Assembly (NCBI GenBank): GCA_947168525.1
Contig: CAMVMG010000004.1
Location: 62,001-126,000 of the forward strand
Source: an uncultured Bacteroidales bacterium
GTDB taxonomy: Bacteria; Bacteroidota; Bacteroidia; Bacteroidales; UBA932
Reading direction: 5' to 3'
DNA: 64,000 nucleotides
In this document: positions 34,763 through 42,627 of the stretch, in pieces
Position numbering within the stretch: the stretch's first letter is position 1
Layout of the letters: every line of letters begins with the position of its first letter
Notes under the pieces: generated by a model
The model's database searches: none
What the model saw: the letters and a program-made list of their open reading frames with translations, nothing else
What the model was told of the DNA's origin: nothing
Made by a program: the position numbers and the translations under genes

Positions 34763-37700
34763 GGCTCAGGAGCTTCACGGGACCCAGGAGGCCGGCCGGA
34801 TTCAGGCGGCTTTCGGCCCGGTAGCCCGTGCGGGAATCGGTATAGGTGATGCGGGTTGCGCCGGGCTGCTCATCGCCGATCAGGCGGTTCACCCAGACAT
34901 TGGCCACACGGATTTCCAGCTGGTTGGCACCTTCCTTCACGGCTCCGGTAATATCCACCCGATAAGGTTCCTTCCAGGCTGCACCGCAGTACTGGCCGTT
35001 CACATAGACCTCGGCCAGGTCGGCCACGGTGCCAAGGTCGAGCACGACCTTGCCACCCACGGCCGGGCACTGCAGCGTATTAGTGTAGGTGGCTACGCCG
35101 GAGAAGAACTTGATGCCGGGATCGGCGTTTTCCGTATAGGAGGCCAGCTTGGCGAATTCTGCCTCGGCGGGGGCACCGCGCTTCTCCTGGAACTTCACCT
35201 TCCAGGGCGTATCGACACTGGCGAGGGCCTTTTCAGAGACGGCGGGAGCGGTATAGCGGGAAGCGCCCTTGCCGGAGAAGACCACGAAGACGGCATCGTC
35301 CGGTACCATCGGCAGCGTCACCACGGTACGGCCGCCAGTCACCTCATAGGTGACATCCTCGATCTCACCGCTTTCCGGATGCCAGAGCTGCGGCTTTCCG
35401 CCGGCGGTGCGCAGGGACACCTTCACGGTCTCATAGTCCTTGGACGGCTTGTTGATCCAGTAGATTTCCACGCCGGGGAGGGTCCTGTGCAGGAAACGGA
35501 ACTCTGAAGCGCTCTCCGGAATGAAATCCTTCTCCACCACAGAGGCAATCACGTCGGCCACGCTCTTGCCGGTGGTTACGTTGGCCTTGCCGCTGTTCCA
35601 GATACGGTTCACGAGGGTCTGGAACTCCTCATCGGTACCGGCCTGGCCGGCCTTGTGGGAAGGCTTGCTACCGCAGATGACCACACCGGCATCGGCAAAT
35701 TCAGCCAGCTTGCGGAGGACAGCGATGGACATGTAGTCGATATTCTTGTCCAGCCAGAGCACCTTATAAGATACGCCGCTCTTTGCGGTCAGGTTTCCTT
35801 TCTTGTCGGGCGTAAGCTGGTTCAGGAGCACATCCGGGCTGGCGAAATCGTAGCGGTAACCCTCCGGAGCCTCCGGCATGGTGTTCCCGTAGACGCCAAT
35901 CACATTGTCGTCTTCACCGTAGTAGATAAGCAGGTCGGCCACATTCTTGCCCGCCTGCAGCATGAAGCAGCTGCGGGACAAATAGTCCACCCACATGCCG
36001 GCCAGCGGGGCCCAGGCGTCGTGACGGTTGAACCATTGGCCGATACCGCCCAGGCTCAGTCCCGGGACATGGGCATCGGAGGGCTGGTGGGCGCTCTCAT
36101 GGATGACGAAGCGGTTGGTACCGTTGGACATTTCCAGGTCGGCCAGGAATTTGAGATTGCCGGGATGATAGGCGTAGGTGCGGTATTCGCCGCCGGGGGC
36201 TGTCATCGATTCGGCTGCGGCAACATTCTGGCCATAAATATGGGCAACGGAAGAGGACTCCAGACCGTCCAGGTTGTAGATGGTGCGGTTGGGCGTGCCA
36301 TCGGGATTGTCGGGCAGCCAGCTGGCCGTCACCCACATGGCGCTCATGGGCACCTGGGAGGTACGCTTCACGTCCATGCCGTCCACCACATACACGCGGG
36401 CGGCCTCGTGAGACTCGGTATAGCGGCCTTTCATGCCGTAATCCTTCTGCGCGATCTCCGTGAGCAGGTCATAGTTGGCCGTGATCAGGTCGCCGATGGT
36501 GGTACGCCAGTCCCAGAGGAAGGCGTCGGAGGCTTCGGGCGAGCCGATGACTTCGCCGGCGAGCACCGGCAGCCAGGGCTTGAGGTCGTAGCCGCGACGG
36601 GTGCTGAATTCCTCGAACATGGCCGGCGTCCAGTTCTCCTGTTCGGCCTCGTAACTGTCGTTCAGGACATACTGCACGCCCTTCTCACCCAGCAGGCCGC
36701 CGGATGCTTTCTTGTACATGTCAAAGTAAGTGTGGAAGAAGCGGGTCCACGCCTTGGGATCCAGCTTGTCCACTTCCAGACCGGTGGCTTCGGCCGGAGC
36801 GGGATGGTTCTGCTTGCCGGTGAGCGACCAGCCGAAACGGTAGATCTTCCATCGGCCTTCGGGGGCATCCCAGGAAAGGACGCCGTCCTTTACCTTGTCC
36901 GTGATGTCCACGACATCGGCCGTCTGGGCGAAAGGCTCTTTGGAGGCCGGTGTTACGGCATTGGTCAGATAAGAGCGGGCAGAGAAGCCGGCCTTGTCTT
37001 CTGCCTGGTTCACAGGCGTTTCCGTGTGAAGCACCAGCTCTGCGATGTTGGTTCCCTTGGGAGCCTGCACGGGGCCGCCGAAGCCGAATGCGCCGCGGCG
37101 GGGTGCAACAGGATTATTGAATACCACCCGGAAATAGCGGGCCGACACAGGATCGATGGTGAGGGTTCGCTGGATCACGCCGCCGCCGGGCAACGCGCAT
37201 ACGCGGGTGTATTGTTTTCCGTCCTGGCTGGTTTCCAGGAAGGCGCGGGCAGGGCCTGCACCGCCGGGACCACCCATGGTGCCGTCCACCACGGTGACTG
37301 CCTTGACGGTCTGGGGCTCAGGGAAAGAGTACGCGATCCAGGCATAGCCTTCGGGACCCGAAGGAAGGAGCACGTTGTCGGACACGCTACCGTTGGTCAG
37401 CTGTTCCAGGGTGAACTTGCCCCCGCTGGAAGTTACCTTGGCACCCAGCTCGGCCAGGGTCCTGGTTCCTTCGGGCTGACGGACGGCCAGCACCACGATA
37501 TCTTCATAATGCTCATACTGGGCGGCGGAGAAGCCACGGCCGCTGAACGGGCCGTCCAGGAAAGCGCCTGTGGTGCGGAAAGGCTCCGGAAGACGCGCCG
37601 ACACCTGCCGGCCGCCATCCACGAGCATCGTGCGCCAGGTAAGCTTCTTCATGGCATCCTGCGGCTGTACCCAGGGACCGCCGGTGGTGCTCCAGCCCGG

Positions 37701-38066
37701 AGAACTGGCCACCGTCATTTCCAGGCCCAGGGAATCGGCCGTACGGGCGGCGAAGCCAAAAGCGTCCTGCCATCCCTCATCCATGTACACCAGGCGTTTT
37801 TCGACGATGGTGGGCGTAGAGGAAGATGCATCGAAATTGTGGAATCCGCCCAGGCCGATGTCGTGCATCCACTGCAGATCCTTCTTGATGCCGTCCTTGG
37901 TGATATTGCCGTTCATCCAGTGCCACCAGACGCGGGGGCGGGCACTCTGGTCAGGGTTTTCCCAACCGGCCTTCAGTTCCTGCAGGGACGCGGCCGACTG
38001 GTTGTCAGACGACCCGCAGGCCGTCAGTGCCAGTACAAGGGCTGTAATAATAGCTGCTTTTTTCAT
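34755..38066 (-). CDS. GH106 family alpha-L-rhamnosidase (copy D), lipoprotein
   Basis: Alpha-L-rhamnosidase of 1103 residues, starting MKKAAIITALVLALTACGSS (lipobox LTAC). GH106 blocks: WENPDQSARPRVWWHWM, LNDSYEAEQENWTP, YTESHEAARVYVVDGMDV, HESAHQPSDAHVPG, and C-terminal VANVWVNRLIGDEQPGATR. A discoidin-like insert (about 230-345) contains the Gly-rich loop RRGAFGFGGPVQ. It is the first gene of an operon with ene-reductase, MFS transporter and ceramidase-like protein, and its stop codon overlaps the reductase start. The full hybrid two-component regulator is divergently transcribed from the same 244-bp intergenic region and is the likely controller. Terminal rhamnose removal is expected; the aglycone or glycan is unknown. 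Confidence 0.87.
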   Translation of the reverse strand: MKKAAIITALVLALTACGSSDNQSAASLQELKAGWENPDQSARPRVWWHWMNGNITKDGIKKDLQWMHDIGLGGFHNFDASSSTPTIVEKRLVYMDEGWQDAFGFAARTADSLGLEMTVASSPGWSTTGGPWVQPQDAMKKLTWRTMLVDGGRQVSARLPEPFRTTGAFLDGPFSGRGFSAAQYEHYEDIVVLAVRQPEGTRTLAELGAKVTSSGGKFTLEQLTNGSVSDNVLLPSGPEGYAWIAYSFPEPQTVKAVTVVDGTMGGPGGAGPARAFLETSQDGKQYTRVCALPGGGVIQRTLTIDPVSARYFRVVFNNPVAPRRGAFGFGGPVQAPKGTNIAELVLHTETPVNQAEDKAGFSARSYLTNAVTPASKEPFAQTADVVDITDKVKDGVLSWDAPEGRWKIYRFGWSLTGKQNHPAPAEATGLEVDKLDPKAWTRFFHTYFDMYKKASGGLLGEKGVQYVLNDSYEAEQENWTPAMFEEFSTRRGYDLKPWLPVLAGEVIGSPEASDAFLWDWRTTIGDLITANYDLLTEIAQKDYGMKGRYTESHEAARVYVVDGMDVKRTSQVPMSAMWVTASWLPDNPDGTPNRTIYNLDGLESSSVAHIYGQNVAAAESMTAPGGEYRTYAYHPGNLKFLADLEMSNGTNRFVIHESAHQPSDAHVPGLSLGGIGQWFNRHDAWAPLAGMWVDYLSRSCFMLQAGKNVADLLIYYGEDDNVIGVYGNTMPEAPEGYRYDFASPDVLLNQLTPDKKGNLTAKSGVSYKVLWLDKNIDYMSIAVLRKLAEFADAGVVICGSKPSHKAGQAGTDEEFQTLVNRIWNSGKANVTTGKSVADVIASVVEKDFIPESASEFRFLHRTLPGVEIYWINKPSKDYETVKVSLRTAGGKPQLWHPESGEIEDVTYEVTGGRTVVTLPMVPDDAVFVVFSGKGASRYTAPAVSEKALASVDTPWKVKFQEKRGAPAEAEFAKLASYTENADPGIKFFSGVATYTNTLQCPAVGGKVVLDLGTVADLAEVYVNGQYCGAAWKEPYRVDITGAVKEGANQLEIRVANVWVNRLIGDEQPGATRITYTDSRTGYRAESRLNPAGLLGPVKLLSHE

Positions 38067-38096
38067 ATCGTGGATTGATTATGTGTTTTTCCCATA

Positions 38097-38104
38097 CAAA
38101 AGTA
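38097..38104 (-). promoter_or_regulatory. -7 box of the GH106 D operon
   Basis: Minus-strand TACTTTTG (TAnnTTTG), ending 30 nt before the ATG at 38066. No TTTG at the expected -33 distance; such a weak promoter would fit a need for an activator. Confidence 0.45.
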
Positions 38105-38233
38105 TTTCTTATTTATGGCAAACACCCGTCTCTTTCTTTCTATTTTTTTGCATTTTCTTCAAATCAGCCTTCCATAAACGAAACACCATTTAAAGAGTAT
38201 TTTGATAAATGAGAAAGCGTTTGATTTTTTGGC

Positions 38234-38263
38234 AACAATCATTTTCAGCAAGATTTGATTGTT
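38234..38263. promoter_or_regulatory. Inverted repeat upstream of the hybrid two-component gene
   Basis: AACAATCA (38234-38241) and TGATTGTT (38256-38263) are perfect 8-bp inverted arms; equivalent positions are 22 bp apart, about two helical turns. It lies just upstream of the regulator's -7 box, where an activator or autorepressor would bind. Role is inferred. Confidence 0.4.
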
Positions 38264-38281
38264 TTTTATGTGAATCCTCTG

Positions 38282-38289
38282 TATATTCG
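38282..38289 (+). promoter_or_regulatory. -7-like box of the hybrid two-component gene
   Basis: TATATTCG, one mismatch to TAnnTTTG, ends 21 nt before the ATG at 38311. No clear -33 box. Confidence 0.4.
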
Positions 38290-38310
38290 CACACTAACCC
38301 GAAATGACCA

Positions 38311-41300
38311 ATGAGAAGACTTCAATTATTGACCTTGTTGTCATTGACGCTCTCGCTGCCGTCTTTCGCCCAGGAAGGCGTCTATTCGCTTCACCTGTCC
38401 AATCCTCAGGTGACGGCCGTCGCCCAGGATGCGGACGGCTACATCTGGTTCGGTACAACCCGCGGACTCAACCGTTACAACGGCACCAACTATACCTGTT
38501 TCTACGCTTCCGGGAGAGATGGCTCCCTGAACAGCGACCATATCCTGTCCCTTTGCGCCGACTCCAACGGAACCCTTTGGATCGGCACCGAGTGCGGTCT
38601 CAACTGGTATCGGGACGGAAAGTTCCACCACATGAACTCTACTGTCTTCGATCCCGTGGTAGACATTGCGGAAGTGAACGACACCCTTGTCGCTTTTACA
38701 GGGAAATCAGGGCGCTTTGTCATGACCAAAGACTCTCTCAGGATTGCCAGTTATTCCGCGCCGGAAGAGAATGTCTATACTTCTTTTACAGAGAGGGGCC
38801 CCGTTTCTTTCACGGACCGGGACGGCGGAGTATGGGAGGCCGACGGAGAAAACGGGTGGACCTATACCGCCAAGAATCAGCCTTTCCGCAGCCTGACAGT
38901 ATCTCCGGATGGAGAAAGGCTGAGCCACCTTATCTTCGACAGGGAAGGTTATCTTTGGATGCGTATCGGCACCGACCTCTGCAGCTTCGCTCCCGGAACC
39001 CTGAAGCCTGTCTGGAAGGATTCGGAACACGTATATTCCACCATACTCTTTAACAAGAGCGGCCATCTGCTAGCGCTGCGGGACGGGGCGACCATCGTGG
39101 AACTGACCACCCATAATGGGGTTCCCAGTCTGCTGAATTCCGCCCGGCATTCACACACCATTTACTCCATGCAGAGCGATGAAAACGGATACCTGTGGCT
39201 GTCGGAAATCTCGAACCTGGTAAAAATCGGTCCGGGCGGGTCTGGGGTGGATCATTTCCAAGTGGGCCCCGTAACTCCTTTTTCCTATATCCTGCCTTGC
39301 GAGGGAAGCAGGAGGATTTTCATCATCGGCATCCGGGACGGCCTGCTGGAAGTGCTCCCGAACGGCAGCATCAAGCCCTTCGGCGAAGGGTACCAGAATG
39401 TAAGCTGCATGATCCAAGCCCGGGACGGCACCTTCTGGATGGGCACCTATAACGACGGACTCATCCACTACAATGAAATCACTGGGGAAACGAAGCGTTT
39501 CGATGCAGCTTCCGGCATCGCCGACCCCAGCATCAAATCCATCACCCAGGACGGAGAGGGCAATATCTGGTACTCCACCGCCACCCATATCTCCCGCTAT
39601 GATCCCTGGACCCGGACTTTTTCCGCCCTGCACGACAACAGTTTCAGGGACGACCGGTTCTACAATCTGCTGGCCGCCGCACCCGGGCCGGACGGAAAAA
39701 TCTATTTCGCCGGCAGCGGCAGCCTTACCATCGTGGACCCCATCGCCTTCAATCCCCCGAAGGAAGACACGCCCCTCCAGATGGAACTGATCACCGTCAA
39801 TGACCAGGAGTACCCCCGGAACGCGGAACGGCTGAACCTGGGCCACCGCGAGAATACCCTCACATTCCGCTTCGCCGGAATCGACTATGCATCAGGACGG
39901 CTGCTGGATTATTCCTGGAAACTGGAAGGGTTCGAGGAGAACTGGCATTCCGCATCCACCCGCCCCGAAGCCGTCTACACGCTTCTTCCTCCCGGCCGAT
40001 ACACTTTCCACGCCCGGGTACGCGTCCTGAACGGGGAATGGAGCAACTCTGAGATCGCCCTTCCTGTCACTATCCGCCCCGCTCCCTGGGCCAGCCCCTG
40101 GGCCAAACTGCTGTACGCCCTGCTGGGCCTGGCCGTCCTGGTCACCGCCCTCTGGATTATCATCCGGATGCGCACCCAGAAAGAGAGGCTGGAACTGGCC
40201 GGCCAGCGAGCCGAGCTGAACCAGCAGCATATCGACTTCATGACCAATATCTCGCACGAGTTCCGCACACCGCTCACCATGATTCTGGCGCCAGCCAAGG
40301 AGTTGGAAAAGAGCGACTTACCGCCCCACGAGAAGGAACTGTCCAGCCTTATCTGCCGGAATGCCGAGCGGTTGAAAGCTCTCTCCGAGCAGCTGCTCAG
40401 CAGCCGGGGCGGCAGAGGCGGCCAGGAACAGCTGACTATCCGGGAGAACGACCTGGTCTCCCTCCTCCGGTCCATGGCCAGGATGTTCGGATACGCCGCT
40501 TCCCAAAAGGAGCAGGAACTCACTACGGACCTGCCGGAGAGCTTCCTGGCTGCCTTCGACACGGAAAAAGTGTCCAAAGTGATGGGGAACCTCATCAGCA
40601 ACGCCATCAAGTACACGCCGGACGGAGGCCATATCTGCATTTCTCTTCGCCAGGAAGGCCGGAATGCCGTCATCGATGTCAAGGATGACGGAATCGGCAT
40701 TCCCGAAGAAAAACGAAGCCGGATCTTCGACCGCTTCGACCGCCTGGGCGCGGAGAATTCCGGCATTATCGGCTCCGGCATCGGCCTCAATTTCGCCCAG
40801 AGCATGGCCCGGCTGCACAAGGGCAGCCTCACATACGCTCCCAACGGCAGCCAGGGTTCCGTTTTCACTTTCACTTTTCCTGCCGACAAGAGCGCCTATC
40901 CGGAGGCCGCCCCGACCGTAGCCGAACCACAGCCGAAGGAACTTTACGCCCTGGAAGGCGATTCTCCCAAAGCCCAGACCCTTCTCATCGCGGAAGACAC
41001 CACCGAAATCCGCCTCTTCCTCAGGGATCTTTTCCATACCGACTACAACGTAGTGCTCGCCTCCGACGGTCTGGAGGCGGAGGATAACCTGAAACTGAGC
41101 CTTCCGGACCTTGTCCTCAGCGACGTAATCATGCCCGGAAAAACCGGCTACGGCCTCTGCGCCGACATCAAGGGCAACCCGGACTGGAACCACATCCCGG
41201 TGGTGCTCCTCACCGCCAGGGCCGACGCGGAAAGCTCCGTCGAAGGCATGAAGGCCGGGGCCGATGCCTATGTGGCCAAACCCTTCGATCCGGACTTCCT

Positions 41301-41739
41301 GAAAGCCACCGTGGAAAGTCTCCTGAGGAACCGCCGCATCCTGCAGGAAAAGGTGAAGAACCTGACCTCGTCCGACCTCCAGGACCCCCAGAAGAGCGAC
41401 GAAGTAAAACTCTCTCCTTCCGAAAGGAAACTGCTGGAAAAGATCCACGCCTACCTGGATGCCAACCTGGAGAACGAAGAGTCCGACGTGGCCACCATGG
41501 CCCGGGAACTGGGCATGAGCTACAGCAGTTTCTACGCCAAGGTGAAAGCCCTCACCGGCGAAACGCCCAAAGCCTACATCACCGCCTACCGGATGAACAT
41601 CGCCCGGAGCCTCCTGCTCTCCGGCGAATGGACCGTGAGCGAAGTGGCCGACAAGGTGGGATCGTCCTCCCCATTTACCTTCTCCCGTGAATTCAAGAAC
41701 TATTTCGGCTACCCGCCGAGCCAAGCCAAGAAAGCATGA
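38311..41739 (+). CDS. Hybrid two-component system regulator (sensor, kinase, receiver, AraC in one chain)
   Basis: One-protein sensor-regulator of 1142 residues that would sense a glycan fragment in the periplasm and switch on nearby genes. Order: signal peptide (MRRLQLLTLLSLTLSLPSFA), two-component propeller repeats (DADGYIWFGTTRGLNRY and others, 25-500), Y_Y_Y domain (about 520-595), one membrane helix (about 600-620), HisKA with phospho-His649 (NISHEFRTPLTM), ATPase domain (ISNAIKYTPDGG, DDGIGIPEE, GSGIGLNFA), receiver (about 893-1010, Asp938 in LSDVIMPG), and AraC-type DNA-binding domain (about 1045-1142). All catalytic motifs are present. At 1142 residues it is shorter than many family members, mainly in the sensor. 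It is divergent from the GH106 D operon, its likely target, and overlaps the next regulator by 4 bp. Confidence 0.92.
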   Translation: MRRLQLLTLLSLTLSLPSFAQEGVYSLHLSNPQVTAVAQDADGYIWFGTTRGLNRYNGTNYTCFYASGRDGSLNSDHILSLCADSNGTLWIGTECGLNWYRDGKFHHMNSTVFDPVVDIAEVNDTLVAFTGKSGRFVMTKDSLRIASYSAPEENVYTSFTERGPVSFTDRDGGVWEADGENGWTYTAKNQPFRSLTVSPDGERLSHLIFDREGYLWMRIGTDLCSFAPGTLKPVWKDSEHVYSTILFNKSGHLLALRDGATIVELTTHNGVPSLLNSARHSHTIYSMQSDENGYLWLSEISNLVKIGPGGSGVDHFQVGPVTPFSYILPCEGSRRIFIIGIRDGLLEVLPNGSIKPFGEGYQNVSCMIQARDGTFWMGTYNDGLIHYNEITGETKRFDAASGIADPSIKSITQDGEGNIWYSTATHISRYDPWTRTFSALHDNSFRDDRFYNLLAAAPGPDGKIYFAGSGSLTIVDPIAFNPPKEDTPLQMELITVNDQEYPRNAERLNLGHRENTLTFRFAGIDYASGRLLDYSWKLEGFEENWHSASTRPEAVYTLLPPGRYTFHARVRVLNGEWSNSEIALPVTIRPAPWASPWAKLLYALLGLAVLVTALWIIIRMRTQKERLELAGQRAELNQQHIDFMTNISHEFRTPLTMILAPAKELEKSDLPPHEKELSSLICRNAERLKALSEQLLSSRGGRGGQEQLTIRENDLVSLLRSMARMFGYAASQKEQELTTDLPESFLAAFDTEKVSKVMGNLISNAIKYTPDGGHICISLRQEGRNAVIDVKDDGIGIPEEKRSRIFDRFDRLGAENSGIIGSGIGLNFAQSMARLHKGSLTYAPNGSQGSVFTFTFPADKSAYPEAAPTVAEPQPKELYALEGDSPKAQTLLIAEDTTEIRLFLRDLFHTDYNVVLASDGLEAEDNLKLSLPDLVLSDVIMPGKTGYGLCADIKGNPDWNHIPVVLLTARADAESSVEGMKAGADAYVAKPFDPDFLKATVESLLRNRRILQEKVKNLTSSDLQDPQKSDEVKLSPSERKLLEKIHAYLDANLENEESDVATMARELGMSYSSFYAKVKALTGETPKAYITAYRMNIARSLLLSGEWTVSEVADKVGSSSPFTFSREFKNYFGYPPSQAKKA

Positions 41740-42623
41740 GCGACAACATCCATCTGAAATACCTGGTCATCAACAGAAACGACCTCCTGTGGGGACTGGC
41801 TGTCAATTCCGTAGGCTCGCAGAAAATAGGCCCCGGAGACCCATACCCGCCCACCGGCCATCCTTCCCGCTATCTGTTCACGGAAGAGCGGGGCCGGGTG
41901 CTGCAGGAATACCAGCTGCTCTACATTACGGAAGGAAAAGGGTATTTCCGCAGCAAAACCGTCCCGCACAAAGTCCAGCTCACCAGAGGAAGCCTCTTTA
42001 TGCTGTTCCCAGGCGAATGGCACACCTACAGACCAGACCCTTCCACCGGCTGGACAGAGTACTGGATCGGCTTCAATGGAGCCCTCATAGAGACCTGGGA
42101 CAAAATCGGGTTCTTCACCCGGGAACATCCTGTGGCACAGATCGGCCTTCACGAAGACCTCGTTGCCCTTTACACGGAAGCCATCCAGACGGCATCGGAG
42201 CAGGCATCCGGCTTCCAGCAGCGCCTCATGGGCATTGTCACCCATCTGCTGGGGGATGCCATCTACTACAACCGGAGGGAGACCTTCTCGGAAATCAACG
42301 AACAGATCAACCTTGCCAAAATCCTGATTTCGGAACAGTTCCGCACCATTACCGCCGAAGAGGTGGCAGCCCGCCTGTGCATGGGCTATTCCAATTTCCG
42401 GAAAATTTTCAAGGAATACACGGGATTCTCGCCGGCCAAATATATCCAGGAGGTCCGTTTTTCCAAAGTGAAAGAAGCCTTGACAAACAGTACGCTACCT
42501 GTAAAACAGATAGCGTACGAGATGGGATTTGACAATTACGATTACTTCTTCACAGCCTTCCGGCGAATTACGGGAATGACCCCCACCGCCTACCGGGACA
42601 TCACCCAGGGAAAGACGCTGTAA
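41736..42623 (+). CDS. AraC family transcriptional regulator
   Basis: Cytoplasmic one-component regulator of 295 residues. The N-terminal cupin-like effector domain (about 1-160; YITEGKGYFRSKTVPH, FMLFPGEWHTYRPD) is followed by two helix-turn-helix motifs (about 195-290: ITAEEVAARLCMGYSNFRKI and VKQIAYEMGFDNYDYFFTAF). The start codon lies inside the stop of the hybrid two-component gene (ATGA), so the two are translated together and probably act on one pathway. AraC proteins of this type usually bind a sugar monomer and activate catabolic genes. No rhamnose catabolic genes are in the window, so their control by it cannot be tested. It ends 4 bp before the stop of the converging GH3 gene. Confidence 0.88.
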   Translation: MSDNIHLKYLVINRNDLLWGLAVNSVGSQKIGPGDPYPPTGHPSRYLFTEERGRVLQEYQLLYITEGKGYFRSKTVPHKVQLTRGSLFMLFPGEWHTYRPDPSTGWTEYWIGFNGALIETWDKIGFFTREHPVAQIGLHEDLVALYTEAIQTASEQASGFQQRLMGIVTHLLGDAIYYNRRETFSEINEQINLAKILISEQFRTITAEEVAARLCMGYSNFRKIFKEYTGFSPAKYIQEVRFSKVKEALTNSTLPVKQIAYEMGFDNYDYFFTAFRRITGMTPTAYRDITQGKTL

Positions 42624-42627
42624 CCTG

